Notes under the pieces: generated by a model
The model's database searches: none
The model's input: only the letters and a program-made list of their open reading frames with translations
What the model was told of the DNA's origin: nothing
Part shown: piece by piece, positions 16,185-27,000 of the stretch
Layout: every line of letters starts with the position of its first letter
Position numbering within the stretch: the stretch's first letter is position 1
Assembly (NCBI GenBank): GCA_015231265.1
Contig: JADGBX010000011.1
Span: 1 to 42,079 of the forward strand
Reading direction: 5' to 3'
Source: Magnetococcales bacterium
Lineage (GTDB): Bacteria > Pseudomonadota > Magnetococcia > Magnetococcales > JADGBX01
Length of the DNA: 42,079 nucleotides
Program-made: the position numbers and the translations under genes

Positions 16185-19100
16185 CTAGAAGACACCCCTC
16201 TCATTGAAGAACGACTTGTACTTCATATCTTCTCCCTTAATATGCCCGACCAACCACTCTTGAAGAAAAGAGAGCATCTCCAGAGCGACGGTTGCCGACC
16301 CCTCCTGAAACTCCTGTTGCTTCTGTTCGAGCAGGGCCAGCAGCTTGACATGCTCCGCTTTCTGCTCTGCCAGACGGCCATAGCCATGGCGATGCATCAA
16401 CGCCTCTTCGGTGGCAAAATGGCTCTCGGTAAACTCTGTCAAACGCCGCAGAATCTGCCCCATCTTCGCCTTACCGAGACCGTCACGCATGGCAGCGTGC
16501 AGCTCATTGACGATGTCGATGAGAAGGTTGTGATCATCGTTGAGCTGGCGCACGCCCACATCCAGAGAATCTTCCCAATAGATCAGTTTCTGATCATCGG
16601 GGATTTCAATCATGTAGAGCCGATCCAACATCTGAAACAGCTCTGTACGCCGCTGTGTGAACTGTTTCATGCCGGCCACACTACCTTCCCTGTTGCCGTC
16701 GTAGGCCATGCGCAGAATCTCGGAAGCGGAGGCGTGCACCTTGGCATGAAGTGGTTCGATCTGCGAGAAGATCGGTTCATGGGCAAACCGCTCCATCCCT
16801 TCATTGTAGTACCACTGCCCGAAGAAACACCCCTTATGGTCACCCGCCTTATCCGGTGAGATCTCCGAACGTCCGCGAATCGCCTGCTCCAGATGCCGCA
16901 ACCAGGCCAGATGCCCCTCTTTTACCTTGCTGACGTCGAACAGGGTATCGCCGGTGATATAGTTGACCTGAGATGCACGCAACCCCTCGACGGCACTCTG
17001 AACCACATCGATCAGAGTGGAGAAGGTGTTGACGGAACCGGTCATGTAATCGGCCACGGTTCGCGTCTGATGCACCTGCTTCAACACCTCCTCGGCGGTG
17101 CTGCTCGTTGTCGCCGTTTCATCAAGAATCGCCGTCACTCTGGTATTCGCTTCCTGATTACGGTGGAAGACATTCTCTGCGGCCCGCGCAGCATTGGAGG
17201 AGGAACTGGCGATCTCCTGGGTTCCGGTGGCCGCTTCCAGTGCAGCACGAGACACCTCATCGGCAGCATCTTGAAGCTCGGCGGCATTGCGCGTGACATC
17301 ATCGGAGGAAGTGGTCACATCCGAGAGCGCCTTGGAGATCTCCAGAATGGCGGCGCTCTGCTCATCCACGGCCAGAGTGATCTCCTGGTTGGCCTGATTG
17401 ATATCCGCCACCAGTTGCGACACCTCTTCGGTCGCGTGGGCGGCATCATGAGAGTTGGATTGGATCCGTTTGACCTGATCTTCGATCAACTTGGTCGCTT
17501 CCGCAGTCTGGCGAGCCAGATCCTTCACCTCATTGGCAACAACCGCGAACCCCTTCCCGGCCTCACCAGCTCCGGCCGCTTCGATAGCGGCGTTCAGAGC
17601 GAGCATATTGGTCTGTTCGGCAATGGTACTGATCAGAGCGACGAACTTGCCGATCTCACTGGCTGAACCGGAAAGCGTCTCCATCACCTTCATGGTGGAC
17701 TGGGTATGTTGATCGGCCGTCTCCGACCGTTGGCTGGCGGACTGACACCGTGTCCGCACCTCACCCAGCGTCGCACTCATCTGCTCCACCGCTGCTGCAA
17801 CACTTCCGGAAGAGGTGTTAACATTCTGAAGGCTGCCGTTGACCGCTGCCAGATTGGAGGTCATCTCCTCGGCGGCTGAAGCCATGGTACTCACATTGAT
17901 GCTGGCCTCTTCGGCGGCCGCAGCAATCGTGGTGATGTCCGTGGAGAGCATTTCAGCATCCGTAGAGACGCCCTGCATCTGGTTGGTCGCCTCTTCCACA
18001 TCCGAGCGGATCTTGATAATCGCCTGCTCCAGCGCCCCGAAACGTTCGGCAGTGGAAGCCATGGCATCCATAGTAGAAAGGGCATCCCCACTCAACGTGG
18101 TTTTGACCTTGAGCAGTTCATTGATGCAGGCGGTAACCGAATCGGACTGCATCACGATCCGACGCACATTCCCGCACATGCGCCCGAAGACCGTATTGGC
18201 ACTGATGGCCATCTCATCCAACTCGGTACGGCTGTCTGAAACCGGCAACGAACCGCGAAGATCGCCCTGGGCAATCACCTGCAACCTATCAATCATGGCG
18301 CGGATCGGCCGGAACAGGGAGCGATTCAACAGGCGGATGATGACGGTAGCCACCAGAAGGCTCAAACCGATGATTACACCGATCTGGATCATCAACTGAA
18401 GACGCATCTCCGCAACCTGTTCGCTCACATCCTCCATGATCACGACTCGACCGATTTCACGGTTGCTGAAATCGTTGATGGGGAAACCACGACTTGAATA
18501 GAGACGATCCTCAATGGTCACCTCCTGCTCAAGACCGTCCACACCCTGACTATTAGAGAGAATTTTTCGCGCACCCGAGGTGGAGAAGTCGTAGAAAATC
18601 AGATCGCGCCACGTGAAGTCGCTCTCTCCGCCATTGAAGCGTCGGGCCGTTTCAAACACATCCCGTTTGATCCCGATGGCGTAGTGCGTTCCCGTGATAT
18701 TAGCTACCGTTGCGAAGATCGCTTTAAGACTGCTGCCATACTCGACACTCCCGACCGCTTTGCCGTGATGAATCACCGGATAGACGACTCTCAATCCCGG
18801 GCCACCGCGCCCCACCTCAATGCCTACGACCGGGGTCTGGTTCCGATTGACCGCCACGACGGTCTGGCGAAAGGATGCGAGATCATCGCCGAATTTCCCC
18901 GGTTTATGCACCCGGAAGAAGCTGGTTGCCGGTGACAGGTGGAACTGAAATTGACCGATTCCGTATACAGGCTTCAATCGATCGGCAAAGTGATCCGACA
19001 GCAGGTGAGACAGACGTTCTCGATCCCGACGAACAAATGCATCGATAACGTGTGGATTGCGCAGGAGGGTCTCCATCGCCATGGAAAGATCCCGCCCTTT

Positions 19101-19298
19101 TGCTGAGATCTGCTCGGTCAGGATCTTCTGAAACACCTGACTGGTCTCTTCCGCACTCTGCTGCAACCTCTCATGAGATGCCCGATAACTCAGAACGGAG
19201 AGCACAACACCGATACCGAACAGTGAGACGAGAACCGTCGTGACAACTTTGGTCTTGAGACTACCACTCCATTTAAACCTTACCATCTTCGACTCCAT
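16185..19298 (-). CDS. chemoreceptor with double Cache, HAMP, signalling, CZB and hemerythrin domains
   Basis: 1037 residues; an ATG at 19286 with GGAG 6 bases upstream may be the true start. TM1 is at about 15-35. The periplasmic double-Cache-type domain includes [20 protein letters not shown] and [23 protein letters not shown]2 is at about 305-325, then HAMP and the signalling domain with [24 protein letters not shown] domain (791-895) has all zinc ligands: H796, C824, H851, H855. The C-terminal hemerythrin domain (about 899-1037) has ligands H923, H960, E964, H983, H1019 and D1024, but the expected His at 979 is Gln (codon 16362-16364). It probably couples chemotaxis to oxygen or redox and zinc signals. 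Confidence 0.92.
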   Translation of the reverse strand: MESKMVRFKWSGSLKTKVVTTVLVSLFGIGVVLSVLSYRASHERLQQSAEETSQVFQKILTEQISAKGRDLSMAMETLLRNPHVIDAFVRRDRERLSHLLSDHFADRLKPVYGIGQFQFHLSPATSFFRVHKPGKFGDDLASFRQTVVAVNRNQTPVVGIEVGRGGPGLRVVYPVIHHGKAVGSVEYGSSLKAIFATVANITGTHYAIGIKRDVFETARRFNGGESDFTWRDLIFYDFSTSGARKILSNSQGVDGLEQEVTIEDRLYSSRGFPINDFSNREIGRVVIMEDVSEQVAEMRLQLMIQIGVIIGLSLLVATVIIRLLNRSLFRPIRAMIDRLQVIAQGDLRGSLPVSDSRTELDEMAISANTVFGRMCGNVRRIVMQSDSVTACINELLKVKTTLSGDALSTMDAMASTAERFGALEQAIIKIRSDVEEATNQMQGVSTDAEMLSTDITTIAAAAEEASINVSTMASAAEEMTSNLAAVNGSLQNVNTSSGSVAAAVEQMSATLGEVRTRCQSASQRSETADQHTQSTMKVMETLSGSASEIGKFVALISTIAEQTNMLALNAAIEAAGAGEAGKGFAVVANEVKDLARQTAEATKLIEDQVKRIQSNSHDAAHATEEVSQLVADINQANQEITLAVDEQSAAILEISKALSDVTTSSDDVTRNAAELQDAADEVSRAALEAATGTQEIASSSSNAARAAENVFHRNQEANTRVTAILDETATTSSTAEEVLKQVHQTRTVADYMTGSVNTFSTLIDVVQSAVEGLRASQVNYITGDTLFDVSKVKEGHLAWLRHLEQAIRGRSEISPDKAGDHKGCFFGQWYYNEGMERFAHEPIFSQIEPLHAKVHASASEILRMAYDGNREGSVAGMKQFTQRRTELFQMLDRLYMIEIPDDQKLIYWEDSLDVGVRQLNDDHNLLIDIVNELHAAMRDGLGKAKMGQILRRLTEFTESHFATEEALMHRHGYGRLAEQKAEHVKLLALLEQKQQEFQEGSATVALEMLSFLQEWLVGHIKGEDMKYKSFFNERGVF

Positions 19299-19388
19299 GA
19301 CACTTCACACTGGAGAGACCCATGCTACGTCTCCCGGCAACATCTCCCTCTTCACTGGCAATCAATAATCTAGTGATGAAAACACATT

Positions 19389-19414
19389 GGAAATCGGAAA
19401 CGGAAATCGGAAAC
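19389..19414. repeat. 13-bp tandem repeat in an intergenic gap
   Basis: GGAAATCGGAAAC occurs twice in tandem (19389-19401, 19402-19414), followed by a further GGAA, in the 186-base gap between the HD-GYP gene and the large chemoreceptor gene. The function is unknown; it may be a simple slippage product. Confidence 0.6.
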
Positions 19415-19484
19415 GGAATAACTAAAACGCACTGGACCACAGAACACTCGACATGCTGAATCAATATCATGGAGCAGGAGTGGA

Positions 19485-20768
19485 CTATTTCTTCTCCTCG
19501 ATGCGCTCTTCAACCGAAGCGTGACGACCGGCAGAGACATCGGGAAACCGCCCTTGGATCGCTTTACAGACATCTTCAACCTGAAGAAACGCCTCCACCA
19601 CTGCGGGGTCAAAGTGGCTCCCTGCTCCGGAGCGGATAACGTCCACTGCCTTGTGCCAAGGCCAGGCCGGTTTATAGCAGCGATCAGAAACCAATGCATC
19701 AAACACATCGGCAACAGCGGTCAAACGGGCACTCAGCGGAATCTCCCTCCGCTTCAGAGAGGCGCCCAGATCGGTGTCGGGGTCATGAATATCATCGATC
19801 CGGCCCGGATAGCCGCCGCCGCACCACTTCTCATGGTGATAGAGCGCGATCTCCTGCGCCATCAAGTCGAGTTCCGAGGAAATATTGACGAAAAGACGGG
19901 CACCGAATACCGTGTGCCACTTCATCACCCGGAACTCGTCACTGGTCAGTTTGCCCGGTTTCTTGAGGATGATATCCGAGATTCCCACCTTACCCACATC
20001 GTGCAGCATGGCGGCCAAACGAATGAGATCTTCATAACGACGGCGATCATTGTCATCGATATTCTTGTTCAGTGCCCACCGTCGGTAGATGGCAGCGGCC
20101 ATGGCCCCAACCCTCTGAACGTGAGCGCCGGTCTCCGTAGGATCACGAAGTTCGGCCATTTTGACCATGCGCAGCACCAGTTCGTGCGTCATGATGCCAC
20201 GCTCGATGGCGATCGCAGCATTCATACTGAACAGCGGCAGATAACTCTGACGATCCTTGGGGAAAGGAATCACCCTGCCATCGTCATCCATGGCATTGAT
20301 CAACTGGATCACACCCAGAAGATCCCCCCGCTGCCCACGCAGAGGCATCGCCAGCAGCGAGCAGGTCCTATACCCGGAACGACGGTCAAAATCGTCCATG
20401 AATCGGTAGGGTGCATCCTCCGGCAGGCGGTGCACATCCTCCAGAACAAGCTCCTCTCCCGATGTGGCGACATGACCGACGATGGAGTTACTGTCCATGG
20501 GCACCGTGAAGTCGGTGTAGACCTCTTTGGAGATCACCCCTTCCTCAAACAGAGCATCATTCTGAATATGTCGAAATCGCAGACGCTTACCATCCACCAA
20601 AAAGATGGAGCCCGCCTCGGCATTGGTGAGCCGACGGGCTTCATAGAGCAGGCTTTCCAGAATAGCGTCAATCCCTTTGAGACCACCGGATGCACCGATA
20701 ACCTTGAGGATCTCTTGATGAACATTGCGTGATGGACGCCTGATCGGTTGATACTGCTTGAGTCTCAT
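19485..20768 (-). CDS. GAF-HD-GYP c-di-GMP phosphodiesterase
   Basis: About 427 residues; an in-frame GTG at 20777 adds three (numbering below uses it). A GAF domain spans about 30-195 (AEAGSIFLVDGKRLRFRH, LLAMPLRGQRGDLLGVIQLI). The HD-GYP domain follows, with MLHDVGKVGISD (H259, D260), YHHEKWCGGGYPG (H314, H315, GYP 322-324) and LTAVADVFDALVSDRCY. The catalytic metal ligands and GYP motif are intact, so it should hydrolyse c-di-GMP. No membrane segment. It is likely the counterpart of the two cyclases in this block. Neither start has a strong Shine-Dalgarno sequence. Confidence 0.9.
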   Translation of the reverse strand: MRLKQYQPIRRPSRNVHQEILKVIGASGGLKGIDAILESLLYEARRLTNAEAGSIFLVDGKRLRFRHIQNDALFEEGVISKEVYTDFTVPMDSNSIVGHVATSGEELVLEDVHRLPEDAPYRFMDDFDRRSGYRTCSLLAMPLRGQRGDLLGVIQLINAMDDDGRVIPFPKDRQSYLPLFSMNAAIAIERGIMTHELVLRMVKMAELRDPTETGAHVQRVGAMAAAIYRRWALNKNIDDNDRRRYEDLIRLAAMLHDVGKVGISDIILKKPGKLTSDEFRVMKWHTVFGARLFVNISSELDLMAQEIALYHHEKWCGGGYPGRIDDIHDPDTDLGASLKRREIPLSARLTAVADVFDALVSDRCYKPAWPWHKAVDVIRSGAGSHFDPAVVEAFLQVEDVCKAIQGRFPDVSAGRHASVEERIEEKK

Positions 20769-20975
20769 GGAGAACACCAGCCTGACCGGAGTCGATGAAA
20801 GAGTGGCAGAAAACGCTTCGTAGACAGTACAACTCTACCCCTGGGAACCATCCGTTGACAAAGGGGTTTGACACACTGATTCATAAACGGTTCCACTCAT
20901 CAGCCAACACGGAAACAGATGAGCAGGTTTCGCCAGTGACTCAGTACTCCAGATTCGGCAAAGGGCGAACATCTC

Positions 20976-21788
20976 TCATGAGACCAAATGCTCCAGTTCA
21001 AGCAGTAGAATGCTCTCCTTCACATCGCTTCCCTCATCCTGATATCGACCCAATCCCTGGACCAAGTGATTCCCTTCACTGCGTCCGCCAAGGCTGGCAG
21101 GAAGAGCATCTTCAATGGAATCGAGACGGCTGAAGAAGTTGATATCATCCACCGCCAGCCCGTATTTCAACGCACCGATCTGAATCAGGACGACGTATTC
21201 AAGCAAGTAGGAGCGGACCACACCCTCGATGCCATCGAACAGATTGAGCAGTTTTTTCAGCACGCCATTCTCAGCAGAAAGAACCAGCTCCTTTGCCTCT
21301 TCCTCTTTTCCGGCTTTGATCATCCCTTCGGCAACCACAGCCAGATTATGAATCTGTTTATGGGGCTCATCAAAGCGATCCATATAGGCGCGCAGATTGG
21401 CATTGTCACTCTCAAACGAATCATACCAGAGACCAAAAGCACACTTGTGCGGATTGGTCTGTACGGTGATCGGCTCGTGGTTGAGCACAGAGTGCTTAAG
21501 CGTGTTGAGCCAGTTGATATGATCCTGCTTACGCAATCCCATATTCTCCAACAGCTCATCAGTCTCAGCCGTGCGTCCGTCTGCCCCAAAACAGACGCGC
21601 AGGTCATAAACGGTTATATTTTCACCGCGATAGTCGATCATACCGCGAATGTCGTTGGAAGAGTGCGGAACTGCCGTGACTGTCTCAGGCATGTCGACGA
21701 TTGAGAGCACATGACCATGCGGAATGCCATATAGACTTTTATTAACAGTAAAAACGAGATATTCAACATCCGGAAATGTGGCAGGCAT
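20976..21788 (-). CDS. CheW-like protein with an internal CZB domain
   Basis: 270 residues. Residues about 8-72 match the first half of CheW (EYLVFTVNKSLYGIPHGHV, DIRGMIDYRGENITVYDLR). Residues about 86-185 form a CZB domain with all four zinc ligands: H90, C116 in HKCAFGLWYD, H143 and H147 in EPHKQIH. Residues about 197-270 return to the second half of CheW (YVVLIQIGALKYGLAVDDIN, ILLLELEHLVS). The zinc domain is therefore nested between the two CheW lobes. CheW couples receptors to CheA; here coupling may respond to zinc or oxidants. AAGGGGGT precedes the ATG, and a GCGATAA sigma28-like -10 lies about 25 bases upstream. Confidence 0.85.
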   Translation of the reverse strand: MPATFPDVEYLVFTVNKSLYGIPHGHVLSIVDMPETVTAVPHSSNDIRGMIDYRGENITVYDLRVCFGADGRTAETDELLENMGLRKQDHINWLNTLKHSVLNHEPITVQTNPHKCAFGLWYDSFESDNANLRAYMDRFDEPHKQIHNLAVVAEGMIKAGKEEEAKELVLSAENGVLKKLLNLFDGIEGVVRSYLLEYVVLIQIGALKYGLAVDDINFFSRLDSIEDALPASLGGRSEGNHLVQGLGRYQDEGSDVKESILLLELEHLVS

Positions 21789-22112
21789 AACACCCCCTTG
21801 TATTGTGTATTTATCGCTTCTAAGCAGAATTTATTATTATTGATTCGTATTTAAGCAGCATGAGAGACACCTTTCAACCGAACATTCGCACAAAGACTGA
21901 CTTTTTTCCATACCCGCAAAAATGACAAAGCATCACATAGGCAATCGCCGTCATCACCTAAGAGCATCACACCTTTGAAAATTTCAATTATTTCTCTATT
22001 TTTCATAAACATGCTATTGAATATATCGACACAATATTGTACGGTGACCAAGAGATGGATTGAATGTGTGTAACGTGTTAACAGCCCTCCGAAACAGGTC
22101 TTTGTAACGTCT
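21789..22112. promoter_or_regulatory. divergent intergenic region with possible sigma28-like -10
   Basis: 324 AT-rich bases between the CheW-CZB gene (minus) and the haem-c cyclase gene (plus). On the minus strand AGCGATAA (21811-21818) resembles the flagellar sigma28 -10 GCCGATAA at a sensible distance from the CheW-CZB start, but the -35 part is weak. A 66-codon minus-strand ORF (21851-22051) lacks a ribosome site and is not called. No clear promoter was found for the plus-strand gene. Confidence 0.3.
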
Positions 22113-23399
22113 ATGTCAGCGCGCTCCTTCTACGAAAATGCAACGATCGCCCGCACCCTCTTTCTGCTCTTTCTCATCATCATCTCCCTATCGATGCTTT
22201 TCCTGCTGGGTGTCACACGCTATCTGAAGCACGAATCCATCAGCCAACTGGCGATGGTCGAGGCTCGTCAACAGTCGGAGTTGATCTTCCAGAGTATCTA
22301 CTCGGTGATGCGTAAGGGGTGGGATCGGGAGGAGATCGACCAGATGATGCTGCGCCTCAATAAAGCGATGCCCGACATTGAGGTTGCTGTGGTCCGCAGT
22401 GGCAAGGTTGCAGAGCTGTTCGGCGAGACCCCCGGCTCCAAAGAGGCGCGGCAGGACCTTGAGATGCAAAAGGTGATGCAGTCGGGAGAAGAAGCGCTGC
22501 TACAGGTGGATGACACCTTGCGCTTTCTCTTCCCCATGATGGCGCATAAAGAGTGCTTGAGCTGCCACGGCAACGTCTCGGAAGGGGATGTCAACGGTGT
22601 GATCGACATCCACTTCCCGGCCACCCGGCTCAAGGTGCCTTTGGAATTTACGCTGCACACCACGTTGATCACCGTGGGCATGATGTTTCTGTTGCTTTTT
22701 CTGCTGCTCTTTCTTGGCGTTCGCACGACTCTTGCCCGCCCCATCGTCATGCTCAGCGAACATATGGCGGATATCCGCAAGAGCGACAAACCTAATCGCC
22801 GCCTTGAGATGAAGACGTCTTGGTTACACGAAATCAAGGATCTCACCGACAACTTCAATGATCTGATGAGTCGGCTTGACGAGGCGCAGGAGCAGCTACT
22901 GATCCAATCGGAACGGGACCCACTGACTCAACTCTACAACCGTCGCAAGTTCGACGAACTCTTTGATCGAGAACTCGTTCGTTCCAAGCGCTACGATCAT
23001 GAATTCGTCATTTTGATGTTGGATCTCAACAAGTTCAAACCCATCAACGACTCTCTCGGCCACGCGGCCGGTGATGCCATGTTGGTCGCTCTAGCGGAGA
23101 GCTTCCAGGAACAGATGCGTGAGAACGATGTGGTTGCCCGTGTCGGAGGGGATGAGTTTGCCGTTCTTCTTCCGGAAACCCCTGCCAGTCAGGCTAGAGA
23201 GATGGCCAGCAAGGTGGTCCAGATCGTTTCCGACACCAAAACCGAATATGCCGGACAACCACTACAGGTGGGAACCAGTGTCGGAGCCGTCTGTTATCCC
23301 CGTGACGGTGATGATGCCAAATCGCTGTTGATTGCTGCGGACATGGCCATGTATGCCGATAAAGCCAGTAAGCGCGCCAGCGGTGAAGCGCCTCGGTAA
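22113..23399 (+). CDS. membrane diguanylate cyclase with periplasmic c-type haem motif
   Basis: 428 residues. TM1 is at about 14-34. The periplasmic domain (about 36-180) ends with HKECLSCHGN, a CxxCH haem-c attachment motif (C148, C151, H152). TM2 is at about 181-203, HAMP at about 204-262. The GGDEF domain (about 265-425) has VGGDEF (345-349), so it should be an active cyclase, and the inhibitory RxxD site is intact (R336, D339). Periplasmic sensors with one covalent haem are known in Geobacter-type chemoreceptors, where they respond to redox state or gaseous ligands. Fusion to GGDEF would tie c-di-GMP to extracytoplasmic redox conditions. No convincing Shine-Dalgarno precedes the ATG. Confidence 0.88.
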   Translation: MSARSFYENATIARTLFLLFLIIISLSMLFLLGVTRYLKHESISQLAMVEARQQSELIFQSIYSVMRKGWDREEIDQMMLRLNKAMPDIEVAVVRSGKVAELFGETPGSKEARQDLEMQKVMQSGEEALLQVDDTLRFLFPMMAHKECLSCHGNVSEGDVNGVIDIHFPATRLKVPLEFTLHTTLITVGMMFLLLFLLLFLGVRTTLARPIVMLSEHMADIRKSDKPNRRLEMKTSWLHEIKDLTDNFNDLMSRLDEAQEQLLIQSERDPLTQLYNRRKFDELFDRELVRSKRYDHEFVILMLDLNKFKPINDSLGHAAGDAMLVALAESFQEQMRENDVVARVGGDEFAVLLPETPASQAREMASKVVQIVSDTKTEYAGQPLQVGTSVGAVCYPRDGDDAKSLLIAADMAMYADKASKRASGEAPR

Positions 23400-23439
23400 T
23401 CGTCTCGATTAGCAATGATCTGATGACAAGAGCCGATAT

Positions 23440-23493
23440 CCGGAAACAGAAACGCCCCGGAGCCCATTGAGTCCGGGGCGTTTCTGTTTCCGG
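23440..23493. terminator. perfect 22-bp bidirectional terminator hairpin
   Basis: Bases 23440-23461 pair perfectly with 23472-23493 around a 10-base loop. The GC-rich core (ACGCCCCGGA) is flanked by purine/pyrimidine arms, giving T-rich ends on both strands. It lies between the converging haem-c cyclase and cusF-like genes. Confidence 0.85.
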
Positions 23494-23520
23494 TCTTTCA
23501 CGTGCAAGTAGGCACTACCC

Positions 23521-23949
23521 TCAATGGCCGTGATGACCATGATGGCTGTGGTCCTCTGCCTGCACCTTCTCCATCTTGGTGATTCGATACACCTTATCTC
23601 GCCCCATCTTGAGGGTGAAGTGAACCGAATCCCCGGCCTTGAGGCTCTCCAGTTTGACCCGTTTGGTTACGGGTAGATCCATGGTCATTTTCGGCCAGTT
23701 TAGCGCCGGTATCGGTTCGTGGGTCAGATTGACCATCCGCTTTTCGGCATCAATGGTGTGCACAATCCCCATTCCCATCGCTTTGCTCGCGCTGGTTGCA
23801 GCACCGTGCCCCATGGCACTGTGGTCAGCAGCCCCTGACGACGGTGCGTGATGACCATGATGGCCCTCATGGCCGTCCATAGCGTGTGCTGAGAGGGGAA
23901 GAGCCAGAACACAGAGAGCCAGAAGGTGCCTTATAGGTAAACGATTCAT
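23521..23949 (-). CDS. cusF: CusF-like periplasmic copper/silver-binding protein
   Basis: 142 residues from the ATG at 23949, chosen because AAGGA lies 8 bases upstream and a signal peptide (MNRLPIRHLLALCVLALPLS, cut near AHA) starts there; the frame stays open another 42 codons. The mature N-terminus is His-rich (DGHEGHHGHH). The CusF domain has THEPIPALNWPKMTMDLPV with the His, Trp and two Met residues that bind Cu(I)/Ag(I) in CusF. The C-terminus is again His-rich (DHSHHGHHGH). It would hand metal to the CusCBA pump in the periplasm. It is the last gene of the cus set, 125 bases after cusA. Confidence 0.88.
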   Translation of the reverse strand: MNRLPIRHLLALCVLALPLSAHAMDGHEGHHGHHAPSSGAADHSAMGHGAATSASKAMGMGIVHTIDAEKRMVNLTHEPIPALNWPKMTMDLPVTKRVKLESLKAGDSVHFTLKMGRDKVYRITKMEKVQAEDHSHHGHHGH

Positions 23950-24074
23950 AGCGATCATCCTTGTTGTGGTGTCGTTGACATCAGCCCGATCAGAGTCTTG
24001 CAACTCTGTGAATCCAGAGCGATAAAGAGTTCCCTTCACCTTTCGAAGTATACCATTTTTCATCACCGGCACCA

Positions 24075-27000
24075 TCAGGCACGCACCGGCAGGCGTCGTC
24101 CCTCCCAGATCAGATAGATTGCAGGAATGACGATCAGCGTCAGCAGGGTCGTGGAGATCATTCCACCAACCATGGGCAGAGCGATGCGCCGCATCACATC
24201 CGCCCCCAACCCATCGGTAAAGAATACCGGCAACAGCCCAGCGATGATCACCGAGACGGTCATCAACTTCGGTCGAACGCGGAGCACGGCACCGTGCATG
24301 ATCGCCTCGAAGAGATCGGTCCGATCTTTTGGTGGATGGGTACGCACCCGGTGATCGATATAGATAAGCATCACAACGGCAGTTTCCACGGCAATCCCAC
24401 CCAGAGCGATGAATCCCACCGCCACCGCCACCGAGAGGTTATACCCGGCCAGATCCACCGCCCACATGCCGCCGATGAGTCCAAACGGCAGAGAGAGCAT
24501 GATGATCATGGTGCGATCCAGCGTTCCGAAATGAAGCATCAACAGAACGAAGATGATCACGACGGCTGCGGGAATGGCAATCTTCAACCGCGCTTTCGCT
24601 TCCAACATCTGTTCGAACTGTCCCGACCAGGTTACTGCATAACCGGCTGGCAGCTTCACCCGCTGGGCGACATGCTCACGAGCGTCGGCAACAAAGCTAC
24701 CGATGTCTCGATCGGCTATATCCACAAACACCCATCCGGTGAGGCGAGCATTCTCGGATTTGATCATAGGCGGCCCTTCGGAGAAGGCAATTGTCGCCAG
24801 CTCACCCAGAGGCACGTGGTGACCGTGGGGAGTTGGAATCAGGATATCCGCCAGCGCTTTGGCCGAATCCCGAAAGGGCCGATCGTAGCGCATCATAATC
24901 TTGTAACGCTCGCGCCCCTGCACACTTTCGGCCACCTTCATTCCCCCCAAAGCCACCTGAATGACCGACTGGAAGATCTCCATGTCGATATTCTGGCGCG
25001 CCAGCTCGGTACGGTTGGGGGTGATCTCAAGATATTTACCACCGGTCACACGATCAGCGAACGCGGAGCGGGTCCCTTTCACCTCTTTAACAGTTGCTTC
25101 AATATCCAGAGCGATACGACCGATCTCCTCCAGATCACTGCCGGAGATCTTGACACCTACCGGCGTCCGAATCCCGGTAGAGATCATATCCATGCGAATC
25201 TTGATAGGGTATCCCCAACTGTTCACCAATCCGGGCAGTTTCACCGTTTGATCCAGCGCCTTGATGATACCGTCCACCGTCATTCCGGTACGCCACTGCG
25301 CCTTGGGCTTCAGCTCAATCCAGGTCTCGATCATGGAGATGGGGGCAGGATCGGTCGCCGTATCGGCCCGCCCCACTTTTCCGAACACCCGTCCCACCTC
25401 CGGCACCGTCCGAATCAGACGGTTGGTCTGGGCCAACACCTCTTTAGCCTTGGTGATGGAGACACCGGGAAGCGTGGTGGGCATGTAGAGCAGCTCTCCT
25501 TCATAGAGGGCCGGCATGAACTCGGTGCCGGTTCTGGAGAGGGGAATCACCACACTGGCCAGCGCGGCAATCGCCAGAAGAATGGTCACCCAACGCAGTT
25601 TGAGACAGACCCAGAGCAGCGGCTTGTAGAGAGCGATGAAGAGACGATTGAGCGGGTTGGAGGTCTCCTTGAGAATCGTCCCGCGTATCAACCACACCAT
25701 CAACACCGGCACCAGCGTCACCGACAGAATCGCCGCAAACGCCATGGCGTAGGTTTTGGTGTAGGCCAGGGGTGAAAAGAGCCGATAGCTCTCACCGGTC
25801 AGAGCAAACACCGGCAGAAACGACACCGTAATGATCAACAGTGAGAAGAAGAGTCCTGGCCCCACCTCCTTATTGGCGGCGAGGATGGTGGCCCGTCTCT
25901 CTGCGGCACTGCATGTTTTGGGGAGAGCGGAGAGTTTGCGATGGGCATTCTCCACCATGACGATGGAGGCATCCACCATGGCACCGATGGCTATGGCGAT
26001 ACCGCCGAGGGACATGATATTGGCGGTAATTCCCTGCGCAGTCATGACGATAAACGCTGCAAGAACACCCAGGGGAAGTGTCACGATGGCGACGAACGCG
26101 GAGCGCACATGGAGGAGAAAGATCAAACTGATCAGAGCAACGACCGCTGCCTCTTCCAGCAATTTATGGCTGAGATAGTCCACCGCTCCCTGAATCAACG
26201 GCGCCCGATCATAGACGGTGACGATCTCGATCCCTTCCGGCAGACCGTTCTGAAGCTGTCGGAGTTTCTCTTTGATACCCTTGATGACGGTAAGGGCGTT
26301 CTCACCGGAGCGCATCACAACGATTCCTGCAACCACCTCCCCTTCCCCATTGAGTTCCGCCACACCCCGGCGCAACTCCGGCCCCTCGACGATGCGTGCC
26401 ACATCGGAGAGCAGAACCGGAGATCCATTCCTGCTCAATATGACGATCTGCTCCAGATCGGCGAGGCTGGTGACATACCCTTTGGAGCGGATCATGTATT
26501 CCGTCTCCCCCCGCTCGATCACCCGTCCGCCGACCTCCTTGCTGCCCGCCTTCACCGCCATGCGCACGCGGGTGAGGGGAACATGGTAGGCCCGCAAGCG
26601 GTTGGGGTCGATCAGAACCTGATACTCTTTAGTGAATCCCCCCACCGACGCCACTTCCGAAACCCCGGGCACCGTGGCCAGCTCAAAGCGGAGAAACCAG
26701 TCTTGCAGCGTGCGAAGTTGCGAGAGATCGTGCCGACCACTGCGGTCCACCAGAGCGTATTGGTAGATCCACCCCACCCCGGTGGCATCCGGTCCCATGC
26801 GGGAGCTGGCCGATGCGGGAAGCTGTCCCTGCACACTGGAGAGCGCTTCGGAGACGCGGCTTCGTGCCCAATATTGATCGACCCCATCTTCAAAGATGAT
26901 GTAGACGAAGCTGGCCCCGAACATGGAGTACCCACGCACCGCTTCCGTTCTCGGCAGTCCCAATAGCGTTGTGGAAAGGGGGTAGGTGACCAGATCCTCG

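Noticed and set aside
21851-22051. 66-codon minus-strand ORF in the CheW-CZB / cyclase gap
   Set aside because: TTG start without a ribosome site, no recognisable domain, and it would sit in the divergent promoter region.
23950-24075. 42-residue N-terminal extension of the CusF-like protein
   Set aside because: A ribosome site and signal peptide fit the ATG at 23949 better; the extension would bury the signal peptide.
24294-25775. 493-codon His/Arg-rich ORF antisense to cusA
   Set aside because: It mirrors the conserved RND coding frame on the other strand; composition is typical of an antisense shadow.
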